Part shown: positions 10,865-20,726 of the stretch, in pieces | How positions within the stretch are numbered: position 1 is the first letter of the stretch | Layout: every line of letters starts with the position of its first letter | DNA from: Aplysia californica | Taxonomy: Eukaryota > Mollusca > Gastropoda > Aplysiida > Aplysiidae | Length of the DNA: 21,112 nt | Reading direction: 5' to 3' | Assembly (NCBI RefSeq): GCF_000002075.1 | Contig: NW_004797510.1 | Span: forward strand, 363,890 to 385,001 | Notes under the pieces: generated by a model | What the model saw: the letters and a program-made list of their open reading frames with translations, nothing else | Databases searched by the model: none | Told to the model about the DNA's origin: nothing | Made by a program: the position numbers and the translations under genes

Positions 10865-10986
10865 TTCTATGGCATTTTGCGAGAGATGAGTTCGTTTCTT
10901 CCTCTTGCGGCGTACGTCAAATGTAGCAAAAAACGCTGTTCTGAAAGCTATGTGCCTGGTCACTAAGATCACAGGATTGAACAAGC
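10865..10986 (-). CDS. Opsin exon: NPxxY region, helix 8 and start of C-terminal tail
   Basis: Encodes the cytoplasmic end of TM7 and helix 8 of an opsin, a retinal-binding light receptor of the cell membrane. The acceptor (TTCTTTTATTCTCCCTGTTCAAG, pyrimidine-rich, AG at 10988-10987) is followed by GC, which completes a Gly codon with the G left by exon 15208-15327. It then reads LFNPVILVTRHIAFRTAFF. NP sits exactly where rhodopsin N302-P303 falls, and AFR matches F313-R314, preserving NPxxY(x)6F spacing, though the Tyr of NPxxY is Leu. The tail has a basic run RRKRKKR and no palmitoylatable Cys near helix 8. The end at 10865 assumes the donor GAA|GTAAGA (phase 0). Without it the frame continues through the TG/TA microsatellite to TAA at 10472-10474, which seems less likely. 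Further 3' exons were not identified. Confidence 0.8.
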
Positions 10987-11631
10987 CTTGAACAGGGAGA
11001 ATAAAAGAAATCAAGTACGGTGAATCATACACAAAAGTTAAAAAACCAAACTAAGTTAACACAAAAAGAAAACACACAGACATACAAATAGCAGGTCTAG
11101 TGCTTGCACTTGCTGCCTGTCTAAAACATAAAAGTGAATGCACGCGGTCTAGAAGCATCATTGTGATAAAGAAAATAAAAGTCGCAACTTGCATAAAAGC
11201 TTAAGAAACAAAATGCTTAAGCAGATTTGTAAGAAAATGACTAAATAATTACGTGAACAATACACACATTAATAGGTAAACAAACGAATTTTAAATAAAA
11301 GAGTGGTTGAAAAAGTGACCATAGTAATATGTCGATTTACACAGATTGGATTACACTTCAAGTAAGAGACATGAATTAAAAAGAAATCGATAAATGAATA
11401 CAAAAATAATGCAGACAAGAAATGCGAAAATTAATATGATTATTGTAACATGCGTGTGCCATAGACTTGGAGGTGTACATTTTTGTCTGTGGAACGGTTT
11501 GCTTTAAATGACACAGAGTCCACTATCTTTCTTTTATTTTGATCCTAAATACTTCGCTTGTCTGTTTAGTTTTTCTGTGACGATTAATTGAAGTCATAGC
11601 AGAACGCGTGCACACTGTGTGCGTTTTGAAT

Positions 11632-11982
11632 TTAATAATAATAATAATAGATAGCATTTGTATAGCGCATATCCCCGCTCAACAGCAGGCTCTATGCGCT
11701 TTACACTATATTATTACCCCAGCAGACCATAGAACACTCCGAAACATTCTCAGCTTCCCGGGAAGCATACAGTGCAAGCAGCTGATTAAGCGCTCAAACA
11801 CTAACAAACTGACAAGATCTTTCGCTGTCTATAGCCGGGTACCCATTCCCACCTGGGTGAAGTGAGGAAAATTCGTGTAAAGTGCCTTTCCCAATGACAC
11901 AACGTCGGGTCCCTGACGGGATTCGAACCCACCACCTCACGGTTGCGAGTCCGAGAGCCTAACCACTAGGCCACCGACGCCA
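11632..11982 (-). mobile_element. tRNA-derived SINE, copy 1
   Basis: Read on the minus strand, it starts with a tRNA-like head, GGCGTCGGTGGCCTAGTGG..., carrying intact polymerase III boxes: A box TGGCCTAGTGG (11963-11973) and B box GGTTCGAATCC (11919-11929). A tRNA-unrelated body follows, with a conserved GTGGGAATGGGTACCCGGC segment and, near the 3' end, a hairpin-forming pair AGCGCAT/ATGCGCT. The tail is (ATT)n, seen on the plus strand as AAT repeats at 11632-11649. About 350 bp. It is about 7-8% different by eye from the copy at 17737-18147. It lies in an opsin intron in the same orientation as the gene. Clear target duplications were not seen. Confidence 0.9.
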
Positions 11983-12303
11983 CGAACATTTAGTCTCCTC
12001 TATTTTAATACGCGTAAGAAATTACAAGCTGTATAAATAAAATGTTTCTTTCGGGATCCTTGCAAAAAATGTAACTATAGTTGAAGTTTTACGCCCTCAC
12101 CGAAACTACTCGTTTCTAGATCATTATAGAGGCAGGCTATTTCAAACCGGTTGTCAGGGTCAATAGAGACTGAGAGCGATACATTGTCCAGAGACGGAGA
12201 CAGTCGAGGAACATTTTCCCCAAATGGGAATCAAAATCCCATTCTCCCCCCTCCCACTTAATCCCCACAATCCCCCCCAACCCCCCCCCCCTCCCCCGTA
12301 ACC

Positions 12304-12350
12304 CCGTAATCGCAAAAACAGATACACAGTCTAGATCATTGCGATTACGG
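12304..12350. other. Perfect 12-bp inverted repeat (hairpin)
   Basis: CCGTAATCGCAA at 12304-12315 and TTGCGATTACGG at 12339-12350, separated by 23 nt. No poly-T or other sign of function. It sits in the opsin intron just right of a C-rich patch. Confidence 0.6.
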
Positions 12351-14594
12351 CTGGAAATTACAAAGTGCACTAGTTCTAATTAGCTGTATTTCTAAACGAC
12401 CTCCAAAAACAGTATTAGTACATCAAATAATGATACTGGTCATTAGACTCATTATCCCTGGAATGCAAGTAACTGAAACACGATTAAATCAGAATTTAAA
12501 AAATAATAATATGGCTGATATTTTAAAATATTTCAATTTAAGAAGAGTATAACCACGATAGCTAAGCGTTGAATTTAATTCCCGTCCATACTTTTAACTG
12601 TCTTCCTAATAATCTAATAATCTCGTTCTAAACTTTCCCTTTCAAAAAGCAGTAGCTAACAATTATTAGTAGCTAACAATTATTATTAATTTGTCGGCAT
12701 TGTTTAACGGCGGGAAAATTATTTTCATAGACGATTGTCTCCTCATATCTATTCCAGGCCAAAGATTGTAAATTTAAAGTGCGTGTCCTCAATTTCAACT
12801 GCACAACGAAATTCCAAGTAGCAGCAGGTGGCAGCGATTATGATTATGTTATAGTGTACCACCGAGTGACAATTCTACCCTTTGACGATTAAAAGGAAGG
12901 ATATTATAACAAGAACATGCTTATAAGTCAGATGTAATGAAACTAAATGTCATTGGCAGTACCGATTGTGACGTTAATTATGGTGTGGAGATTGCTGAAG
13001 CCGGATTTTTTAAATGGAATTAGATAGACATGTACGCGTTACCCCAATGTCGTATATTTGGATTCGTGTAATCAGAATCATTATTTGGTTTGTCAGTCTG
13101 TCAGCAAGCCACATGAGAAAAATTGTTGATGGAAGTGGTATACTAGACACAATGGAAGCTCTGGCAAGCGACTGGGGCTCCGACACACTAAAATATAGGA
13201 TAGATTGAGTCAACATGTTATAACCTTCATCTAACTTGCCACACAAAGTAAAGTGGCCGTTGACTGACGGAAAGATAAACGTTGTTACACACTGAAGTAT
13301 TTACTCGATCGATTCAATCGGATTATGAATAAAGTCAGGAAAACAAACCATTAGTCACTTCCTTCGGGTAAAAACTAGGAGTGCAGCAGTAAGACTAGAA
13401 TAATAACTGCCGTCATGGGTTTTTCCTAGAATCAAATGTAACTAGGATAGTTTTCTGCTACTGTTTGTGCGAATTATAAAATTTCCTTTCCTTCTAAGCG
13501 TTTGGCTTCTTTGCTTTTATTTGAAAAAAATAAAGTTATATCTCCTCCATAAATAAATTATAGAAGGTGCATTTTTGCGGGCTGCAATCTTTATGGGTAA
13601 ATGGATATACTCGTATTATTGTAAAACGTTGTGTAGTATGGTTCTATGTCTAGGTTTGTATTAATACAGAGGCAAGAATATTCCCTGCCCTTTTTTATAT
13701 TTTCTAGGCGAAAGACGGACTCACAGGAGGATGACCAAGCCACCCAAGTTGGACCTTAATTTCATAGGCACGTAACAATGTTTACTTGTATTCCCCGCCC
13801 CTGTATATACATTAAACGTTCCCTACGCAATTATTTGCAATTTCGCTTCGGCATTGGCAAGCATTTTGTGCATTTGGAGTGTGGGTCTTGTGGGAATTTA
13901 AATGATGTGTGATGCAGATTGGCACAAACATAAAAGGCATTAAAAGAACGTTTGCACACATCTGAATTATATGAAATAATGTCTTATAAAATTTGACATT
14001 ACAATGCAATGCATTCTAAAAAAAAATGTGATTATGCAGCACACTAACAAAAAAGACTGGTGAAATAATGGTGGTAAATGAAAGGGGAGAAAAGGATTAA
14101 GAAACAAGAAAAGCGGAGGGTGACTTATACGCTGTCAAGCAACTAAGGAGTTTGGATAAGTAAACCGGGGAGTGAAGATGCAGTTCCTCTACAACAAAAG
14201 GCGTGAAGATCAGATAATATGCTTCTGCGTGACGTGTTTTATAAATGTTTTCTTTCTGCTGGGCAAATATAATAATTCGCTATGTGGTTCTGTGAAAGCG
14301 GTAATTCGGAATACACTACGAGTTGATTTTATTTCATTCATTTTCTTTTTCGTTTTTGGTGTAGGCTATTCCCGAAGAAGGTAATTTCCCAATTGTGTAA
14401 ATATAAAGATTCTGATAGAATTAGTATTCCAGCGTAACATTCTTAACTCTATACTGCAACACGTGTGAATAAAATGAAAGTTTTATGTTTTATTTATCTC
14501 CTGAAACTTTATCTTTTGATTGATTTAGACGTTTAAGGAATAACACTGATGTTTTATATACGGACTTGACTTTCAAGTAAGAGTAATGAAGAAA

Positions 14595-14722
14595 TGTGTG
14601 TGTGTACGAGTGTGTGTTTGTGTATGTGTGTGTTTGTGTGTGTGTGTTTATGTGTGTGTGTGTGTGTGCGTGTGTGTGTGTGTGTGTTTATGTGTGTGTG
14701 TGTGTTTTTATGTGTATGTATG
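14595..14722. repeat. Interrupted (TG)n microsatellite
   Basis: TG repeat with TGTT, TTTA and CGTG interruptions, inside the opsin intron. The Val-Cys frame over it is a repeat translation. Confidence 0.96.
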
Positions 14723-15207
14723 TGAAGCAAGGGTGTATTACTGGACGGCTAGCGTGAGCCACGTTTTTTTAAAAATATGAAAACATATATCTTATATTTG
14801 TACTAAGCAATATAAATGGCAAGACAGTATCCAATCGGCCAGCTGCTGGTCCCCCAACCCCTATGTATACCTACAGAATGCAAATATTATTCCAAATGAT
14901 ATAGGACAACCGGCCCCATTTACCGATTATCGAATACAGCTCAGATCAAATTGAAATCCTCCAGACAAGGGACTGGATTAGTTATATGGGTAATAAAAGT
15001 CTGCAATCGTCCTTGATAATTATTCATTTTTTAAAATGAAATAAAAAGCTTAACCTGCGCCAGAATGCGAAGTTTTCGAATAGAGGAGCAGCAGGTGTTG
15101 AAGTGGTGTGTGTGTGGACTAGAGTTGGTGGAAGGATGTCATGACGAGGATGAAATCACAGATGACCAATTGATGTAACTTTCCCGATAACAGGTTTTCC
15201 ATTTTAC

Positions 15208-15327
15208 CTTGGCACTTGGCAATTACAGGGGGGATGGTGGCGAGAAAGACTGGAATGGTATCCCCTCCAAGGAAGGCAGCGACGAAAGAAACGATGGTAT
15301 ACGGCAACCAGCACACCCAAAAGGCAA
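15208..15327 (-). CDS. Opsin exon: TM6 end to TM7 with retinal-binding lysine
   Basis: A 120-nt exon reading, after a 2-nt start completing a Leu codon, AFWVCWLPYTIVSF...GGDTIPVFLATIPPVIAKCQ plus one G. CWLPY is the TM6 CWxP(Y) motif. Counting from its Cys (rhodopsin C264), the Lys encoded at 15215-15217 falls exactly at position 296, the Schiff-base lysine that binds retinal, with no gap. TIP before it also matches rhodopsin. These features are specific to opsins among rhodopsin-class GPCRs. Splice sites: acceptor TTTTTTTTCGGTCCACAG and donor CAAG|GTAAAATG, both phase 1, fitting the neighbouring exons. AKCQ replaces the commoner AK(S/T)S. Subfamily (ciliary-like, xenopsin, Go/tetraopsin or another invertebrate group) cannot be fixed from this piece. 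Confidence 0.9.
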
Positions 15328-16929
15328 CTGTGGACCGAAAAAAAACCTACATTTTAAGAGCAAATGTTGATATCTTGCTTTGTGTATGTTGCAGAAATAA
15401 AACGCAAAGAGGCAGAAATAGTTTAACTGTAACTTGTTTATTTAGAGAACTTGAAAAAGTGGGTGAGAGGAAAAGACCAGGATAAAATGTACACATGGTG
15501 AATCACCCAACCAATGTTCCAGGATGTGGACCATAAAAACTTATCTTATCTCATCTTATCTTATTTTATCTTATCTTGTCTTGTTTGATCTTATCTTAGA
15601 GTATTCAAATAGAGACTTGAGTTGCAAACTGTAATCGCCGTGAGTGTCTGTTTCCGATCTAGTATGAAAAATAAGACCAAAAAGTGCTTTTCACGCAAGA
15701 CTTTCACACCTAGGTCGCAAACTGTCGTCGCCGCCGCTCTTCAATCTCTTTACAATATCTTAAATTTATTACAAAGCGTTCGCTTGATGGGCCGCATCCT
15801 ACAGTCAAAAGTAAGGCAAAACACCAAGACCTGTCTCGCGAAAGTCGAGTTCATCCAGCATCTTCTCTCCGTGCTCTCCTCTTGGCTCCAACAGTGCACC
15901 ATGGTGGACCGAAAAATGCACCAGAGTGCACAGTCTAGGATATTATAATACAGGTCAATAATTGTTACCTTATTTAGAAAGCCGGAAGTGTGACTGCTTT
16001 TTCGGGAGGTAGAGATATCATTTCAGAAAGAGCGAGAACATTTGCGATTCAGTCCACACAGCACCGGAACTTTAGCACTTCAGTGGAGCCAGACAACCAT
16101 TAATTTCAACACACACCGTTACCGTTGCAGAAATTATATATAGAGAGAGAGCCATTTTCAGAAGCTATGGTGGTTTTTAATTCTTTTTTTTTTTGGAAGC
16201 CTTGTAACTCTGAAGCGCCTATCGAAGATGGAAATTACATTCAGAGACAAGGGCTCTTAAAAAAACAAACAACGAATAATATTCGTAAATGAGCTACACC
16301 GATTCAGCAGAATGGACGTATCATTCAGTTTACCCCTGCGGTCAATCGTTATTACTAGTTAAGGACTCCAAGACAAAAACGCCTAAAAGAGGAAATTGGA
16401 AAATGGAAAATGAAGAACTTATTCCTGACACGTATCTGAAACGCAATTTAAGCAAAACTATAAATAAATATCATATAGGGGCATGGTGGGGGTTTCTGAG
16501 ATTGAAAAAAGTTCATGTTCTTATAATAAGATCTTGGAGTGGACGGGGTTTTCTAAAAATGCTCAGATTTGGCGTATGTTGCTTTTCGCACTGTAACCGT
16601 TCAAATGTTGTTTAGAGAATGATTTTCCTTGTGCACCAGTTTATTTATGGAAAAGGGCAAAAAAGATATCAAACGTCAAAGGGGAATACCAAATAAAGTG
16701 AAAGACAAGATAAACGGTTCAATGAAATAACATTATAAAACTTCTTTCGTCACGATGTGCATAGTATTAATAAACGTGAATGGCATTTTCAATACGCAAT
16801 ATTATATGCAGATGGACTCTGTAATGATGACATTTAGGGCTACAAAAAATAAATAGATACGTCACATTGAGTGAATCTTCAGCATTCTATCTATTGTTCA
16901 GAGCAGTTTATCTGCCCTAAGGTACTCAC
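15328..16929 (-). other. Opsin intron, 1602 nt, phase 1
   Basis: On the minus strand it runs from donor GTGAGTACC to the acceptor at 15328. It holds a (TTATC)n patch, a partial direct repeat of a 17-mer (15624-15640 and 15717-15733, 2 mismatches) and two antisense plus-strand frames of 108 codons (15622-15948 with no ATG start, and 16289-16615 with an ATG) that match no family known to me. The segment about 15700-15920 is more GC-rich than its surroundings. Confidence 0.75.
15539..15598. repeat. (TTATC)n pentanucleotide repeat
   Basis: About 12 imperfect TTATC units. It may be a simple repeat or the tail of an unrecognised retroposon; the sequence to its left (15490-15538) gives no decisive clue. 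Confidence 0.85.
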
Positions 16930-17035
16930 GGACGATGAGACAGGCTGTCTTCATCATTTTCCTCTCTATGGCCAGATTCCTCCTCGCTACACGGCTGTCC
17001 ATATCCCACACAGAGGACTTGTTGAGCGACCGGAG
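16930..17035 (-). CDS. Opsin exon: cytoplasmic loop 3 and start of TM6
   Basis: A 106-nt exon, 35 codons plus one base. It begins after a strong acceptor (TTTTGTTTCTCCTGTCTAG) and ends at donor GTC C|GTGAGTACC. It reads a polar, basic loop (LRSLNKSSVWDMDSR, then VARRN) followed by LAIERKMMKTACLIV, the cytoplasmic start of TM6. Joined to exon 15208-15327, the split codon C|TT gives Leu, and the run ACLIV-L-AFWVCWLPY is a normal opsin TM6. Aligned back from CWLPY, the Glu of ERKMMK falls on rhodopsin E247 (E6.30), the ionic-lock residue of class A GPCRs. Loop 3 contacts the G protein. The exon starts in phase 0, so the preceding exon should end TM5 in phase 0; it was not found to the right edge of the window. 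Confidence 0.88.
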
Positions 17036-17736
17036 CTAGACAGGAGAAACAAAACAACACGTTGCTATGACTACCATACTGTCATGAAAATACTGCCTCT
17101 TTATGGATCCTCTGACATTTCTCAGTACAATGTGTGAAGATAATTTTAGCGTCCAAGCAAAATTGTGATAATCTGTTATCGTTGAAAGATATGAGCAAAC
17201 AGCATTCACCCCCCCCCCCCCCCCCTTTCAAAGAAAGAATAAATAAGTACAAGAACAACAACAAAAACCAAAAGAAAGAAAAATAATTTTCCCCGATTCA
17301 AGACAAGGTCAAAGCCTGAGACTTACAGTGCTACGAGAGCTGAAGACATTAAAACGGAATTTGACGCTGTCGCGCCCCCCCCCCCCCCCCCGCCCGCCCC
17401 TCTCCTCGTTTTCCGAAAGATGAGTTTCGGTGTCTGGTAATTTTCTCGCTGGTAAACAGGGCCCTCCTTTGTCAGATCAGCAGAAAAGAGAGCAGGACAC
17501 TGGATACGTTGAGTAATAATATGTGCCAAATTGTTTAGGTTTAACGCTTCTCGCAACACTGCAACCTTTGTATAGAGGAGGGACAGGGACATCTTGATTT
17601 AACGTCCATTTCGATAGGATCGGGGCAATTGGGAAAGACCGTGTAAAATGTTTTCACAAGGAAAAAAAACGTCTGACGGAGCTGAGACTCAAACCCCCAA
17701 ACCCGTCTTCTCGCAATTATCAATCCAGTAGGCTAA
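17036..17736. other. Probable upstream opsin intron, no exon seen
   Basis: Contains long C runs at about 17208-17225 and 17376-17391. A donor-like GTAAGT on the minus strand near 17327 has no opsin-like frame behind it. If the opsin extends right, this and the following kilobases are intronic. Confidence 0.5.
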
Positions 17737-17755
17737 CAACAACAATAATAATAAC

Positions 17756-17805
<50 letters not shown>

Positions 17806-18147
17806 TAATAATAAATAGCCTTTGTATAGCGCATATCTCCGCCCAACAGCAGGCTCTATGCGCTTTATACTATATTATTACCCCAGCAGACCATAGAACA
17901 CTCCGAAACATTCTCAGCTTCCCAGGAAGCAGACAGTGCAAGCAGCTGATTAAGCGCTCAAACACTAACAGACTGACCTGATCTTTCGCTGTCTATAGCC
18001 GGGTACCCATTCCCACCTGGGTGAGTGAGGAACATTCGTGCAAACTGCCTTTCCCAAGGACAACAACATCGGGCCCCTGACGGGATTCGAACCTGCCACC
18101 TTACAGTAGCGAGTCCGAGAGCCTAACCACTAGGCCACTGACGCCAC
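17737..18147 (-). mobile_element. tRNA-derived SINE, copy 2
   Basis: Same family and orientation as the copy at 11632-11982. Pol III A box TGGCCTAGTGG (18127-18137) and B box GGTTCGAATCC (18083-18093) are both intact. The body matches copy 1 throughout, with about 25 differences including small indels over about 345 bp by eye, and keeps the AGCGCAT/ATGCGCT hairpin and GGGTACCCGGC segment. The tail is much longer than in copy 1, about 75 nt of AAT/AAC units (plus strand, 17737-17815). It lies right of the visible opsin exons, probably in an upstream intron. Confidence 0.9.
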
Positions 18148-19139
18148 ACCCAGCGCCATTTATGTAAGTACGTAGAAATCATTAATCCTTGCGTCACAGA
18201 CATAGTTCCAAGACAGTGAAACTCTCTGCCTGAGCCTCTTAGTGTATTGGTTAATAATCTACAGTATCCACGAAAGTCTACTTTGATCCCTCCTGACCTT
18301 ATTCGCCAACAACACACAACTCTGGGGTCTCCGCTCTTGTGAGGCCACATATGGGACTCCGTGACGTCAGTAGCAAAAACATGTTTTTTACTATTTCAAG
18401 AATTGGAGGGGAGAGCTCAAGAACATTAATTTTTATTTTATAGTTGAACAACGATTTATAAGGTGTAAAAAGTTGCAGCAAGAAGATACATTATTTTAAA
18501 ACAAAAGCCCTTGGCATCCATCGAACAGTGTACATAAGACAACACAATAAAGCCATTATTTTCCTATCAATACGCAAAACAAATATACAAACAAATTAGT
18601 TTTTTTTTAAAATTAAATATACTTAAAGCCGTAAAGTCTTTCCATTTCTTAACTTGTGGGCACATGTCTAAAACTTGGCTAAAACTGGCGAAATATAGAA
18701 TAGGTAGTATTCGTTGTACTGGTCTACGATACTGACAACGTTCTTTTTTCTGTTTTATTTGAACATGGTGGCTGTAACTCACAAAAGGAGTTTATGGAAA
18801 AAAGGAAACTCGTGACTTTTCACAGACCCTGCCCCCCCCCCCCACTTGTTTCCTATCCAAACATTGCTGTGAGTTATATTTTTTCACAATACAATTTCAA
18901 ATTTACAAAGAAGTCAAATCAAGATAATAATATTATGTACAAGGGATTTTTTAACGTGCTTTTGACGTTAATGCTTAGAATTTATCCTGAGAGTGGTTCC
19001 AATCAAAGATGTCTGGTACATCGGCCAGTGGTTCAGAGTCCACGAAGGTCACAATATAATAGCGTTTGTGATTCTTAGGCCGCGTTGTTTACAGTCCTTG
19101 ATCCCCAAGAGACAGTGCCCATCAATACCAGATCGTTAC
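18148..19139. other. Unassigned stretch, no gene seen
   Basis: AT-rich apart from a C run at about 18831-18843. No opsin-like transmembrane frame was found on the minus strand, and no other gene or element end. Confidence 0.5.
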
Positions 19140-19349
19140 CTCAGAATTAGAAAGTTCTATCTGCTTCATAACTAGTTTTGAGAAAGTTTTTGAGTTTCAC
19201 ATCCTACAAACCTTTACCGAACTCAATTCATTGAATTTATTGATAACGACTCAGAATAATTTTACGATTTAGATTGAACATTTGGTTCTGACCTCATGGT
19301 CTTAGTAACTCAAAACAACCAATGTCAGATAGAACTTTGTAATTCTGAG
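19140..19349. mobile_element. 210-bp MITE with 24-bp terminal inverted repeats
   Basis: The ends at 19140-19163 and 19326-19349 are inverted copies matching 23 of 24 positions; the outer part is CTCAGAATTA and the inner part AAAGTTCTATCTG. TTA lies directly right of the right end and one base outside the left end, which would suit a 3-bp TTA/TWA duplication as in PIF/Harbinger elements. It is non-coding, as expected for a MITE dependent on another element's transposase. A diverged relative lies at 20526-20726. Confidence 0.75.
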
Positions 19350-19619
19350 TTAGCGAGATTTCTCCGGTCCGGGCTCGCGTCATCAGCAGTTGTGATCCAG
19401 AGTTAGCTGCGTTAATGGTGTTCCAAGGACTATCCCGTTCCTAATTCATGCCACTGTCCTCGTCCATTTTCACGAAATACCCGGTTAAACCACAGACATT
19501 AAAAAAGGAACAGAGCAGAGGAGACAGGATTTAGTGTCTCTTTGTAAGGTATTAGCTGCTTTTTCTACGTTAGTAGGTTTTTTTAAGAGACGATGGAACC
19601 AATTCCTCAAACTAATGCG

Positions 19620-19620
19620 C

Positions 19621-19712
<92 letters not shown>

Positions 19713-19713
19713 A
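19620..19713. repeat. (ACT)n trinucleotide microsatellite
   Basis: About 31 ACT units with one single-base insertion near 19659. The poly-Leu/Thr and poly-Val/Ser frames across it are repeat translations. The 19350-19619 stretch to its left holds nothing recognisable. Confidence 0.97.
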
Positions 19714-20525
19714 ACTACCAATGCCAGTGCATAATTTGGAATTAAAAATACAATTCATTACTGAATGGTACTCAAGTGTGATAAACGTTCATTTTCCTGC
19801 TGATGCAATTACCTGTTTTTGCAGTCTACTTAAATTAATAACACATCGAAATAATTTTCTACAGGACACGTGTACGGCTGGCGCTGTTGGAAATTACACT
19901 CACAGTCACAGCTTATTGATCAGTATTCCAGCAAACCAACACCTTTACCTTTATCGCATTACGCTTGCTAATTCATTTCATATTCTGTGTAACGTGTGAG
20001 CAATGCTAGGAACATCCTACATCGATGGTTGGTGTAAAATATTGACCCTCCGGCCCTTAAGGCTTGTCTTCTTTTTCTACCAATTCTGCTATTTGATCCA
20101 TTTGATTCAGTCGGGCCCAGCCAAAATTAGCTTCATTAAGTGGCAAACCTACTTTTTTTTGCACAATTCGACAGAATCCAACTAATTTTGATGACAACTT
20201 TCAAAATCAAACGTGTTTCGTTTTCAGTCTGCAGTCGAATTAGTCATAGCCATAGGACGGGACCAGCTACTCTACAAGGCCTGTAGCTTATAATAAGCCA
20301 CACGGTCAAGGTTATATTATATTATTTTTAGCAAGGGGAGAGCGATTTTAATGGACATAGTTGGTTTTGAGGTTCTGAGAGTAAGATATTGAAATGGGCT
20401 ATGTTTCTGGGATTCAAAAACCTCTCAACGAAGCAACAGCGATAGGCACATTACGAAGCAGTCGGCGCTCGAAACTATCATTGAAGGAAAAGGCCGCGTT
20501 GTAAAGGGTATTATTTCGCCACCCT
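19714..20525. other. Unassigned stretch with one short minus-strand frame
   Basis: A minus-strand frame of about 45 codons ends at TAA 20057-20059 and includes KKVGLPLNEANFGWARLN and QIAELVEKEDKP. The composition looks protein-like, but I do not recognise the family and no good splice acceptor precedes it. Plus-strand frames at 19721-19999 and 20003-20185 look like nothing known. No opsin exon was found. Confidence 0.4.
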
Positions 20526-20726
20526 AGAAGTACAAAGTTCTATCCGCTCAGTACATAACTTTGATCAATTTGGCATTAAACATTTTGATTTTCATAACAT
20601 GTCAAACTTTCTTGAGCGTTATTATTTGAATATCTTGAAAACGACTCTATGTAATCTTCTGATTTTGATGGAGCACAGAGAACATTTGGTTTCTGACCGC
20701 CTGGTTTCAGTAACTCAAAATGACCC
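20526..20726. repeat. Diverged relative of the 19140-19349 MITE
   Basis: It shares with that element, in order, AAAGTTCTATC, TTGAAT, AACGACTC, GATTT and a 45-nt block around GAACATTTGGTT...AGTAACTCAAAA (roughly 38 of 46 by eye), with small indels between. The right terminal repeat present in the first copy is not visible here, so this copy is truncated or rearranged. GGCCGCGTTGT occurs upstream of both (19080 and 20493), hinting that the shared unit may be longer than the MITE. Confidence 0.6.

Larger units (their letters stand above)
10987..15207 (-). other. Opsin intron, 4221 nt, phase 1
   Basis: Bounded on the minus strand by donor GTAAAATGG (from 15207) and the acceptor ending at 10987. 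It contains SINE copy 1 (11632-11982) and a TG microsatellite (14595-14722). It also holds a 12-bp perfect inverted repeat (12304-12350), C runs near 12264-12291, a perfect 17-bp tandem duplication of AGTAGCTAACAATTATT (12651-12684), and an 11-bp direct repeat TCTAGATCATT at about 12115 and 12330. The rest (10987-11631, 11983-14594, 14723-15207) holds nothing else recognisable. Confidence 0.72.

Noticed and set aside
11900-11982. Stand-alone tRNA gene
   Set aside because: It is the tRNA-like head of a SINE: it continues into a SINE body shared with 17737-18147, and the anticodon arm does not pair properly.
12115-12340. TCTAGATCATT direct repeats as target-site duplication of a 204-bp insert
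   Set aside because: The enclosed sequence shows no element ends, tail or internal promoter.
15622-15948. 108-codon plus-strand frame in the opsin intron
   Set aside because: No ATG at its start, no recognisable family, antisense to the opsin; likely chance.
16289-16615. 108-codon ATG frame in the opsin intron
   Set aside because: No recognisable motif or splice context; antisense to the opsin.
17323-17380. Donor-like GTAAGT on the minus strand as an upstream opsin exon
   Set aside because: The frame behind it is short, phase 2 instead of the phase 0 needed, and not membrane-like.
19800-19920. Donor-like GTAATT on the minus strand near 19811 as the preceding opsin exon
   Set aside because: The phase-0 frame is open for only about 25 codons and lacks the hydrophobic TM5 stretch expected.
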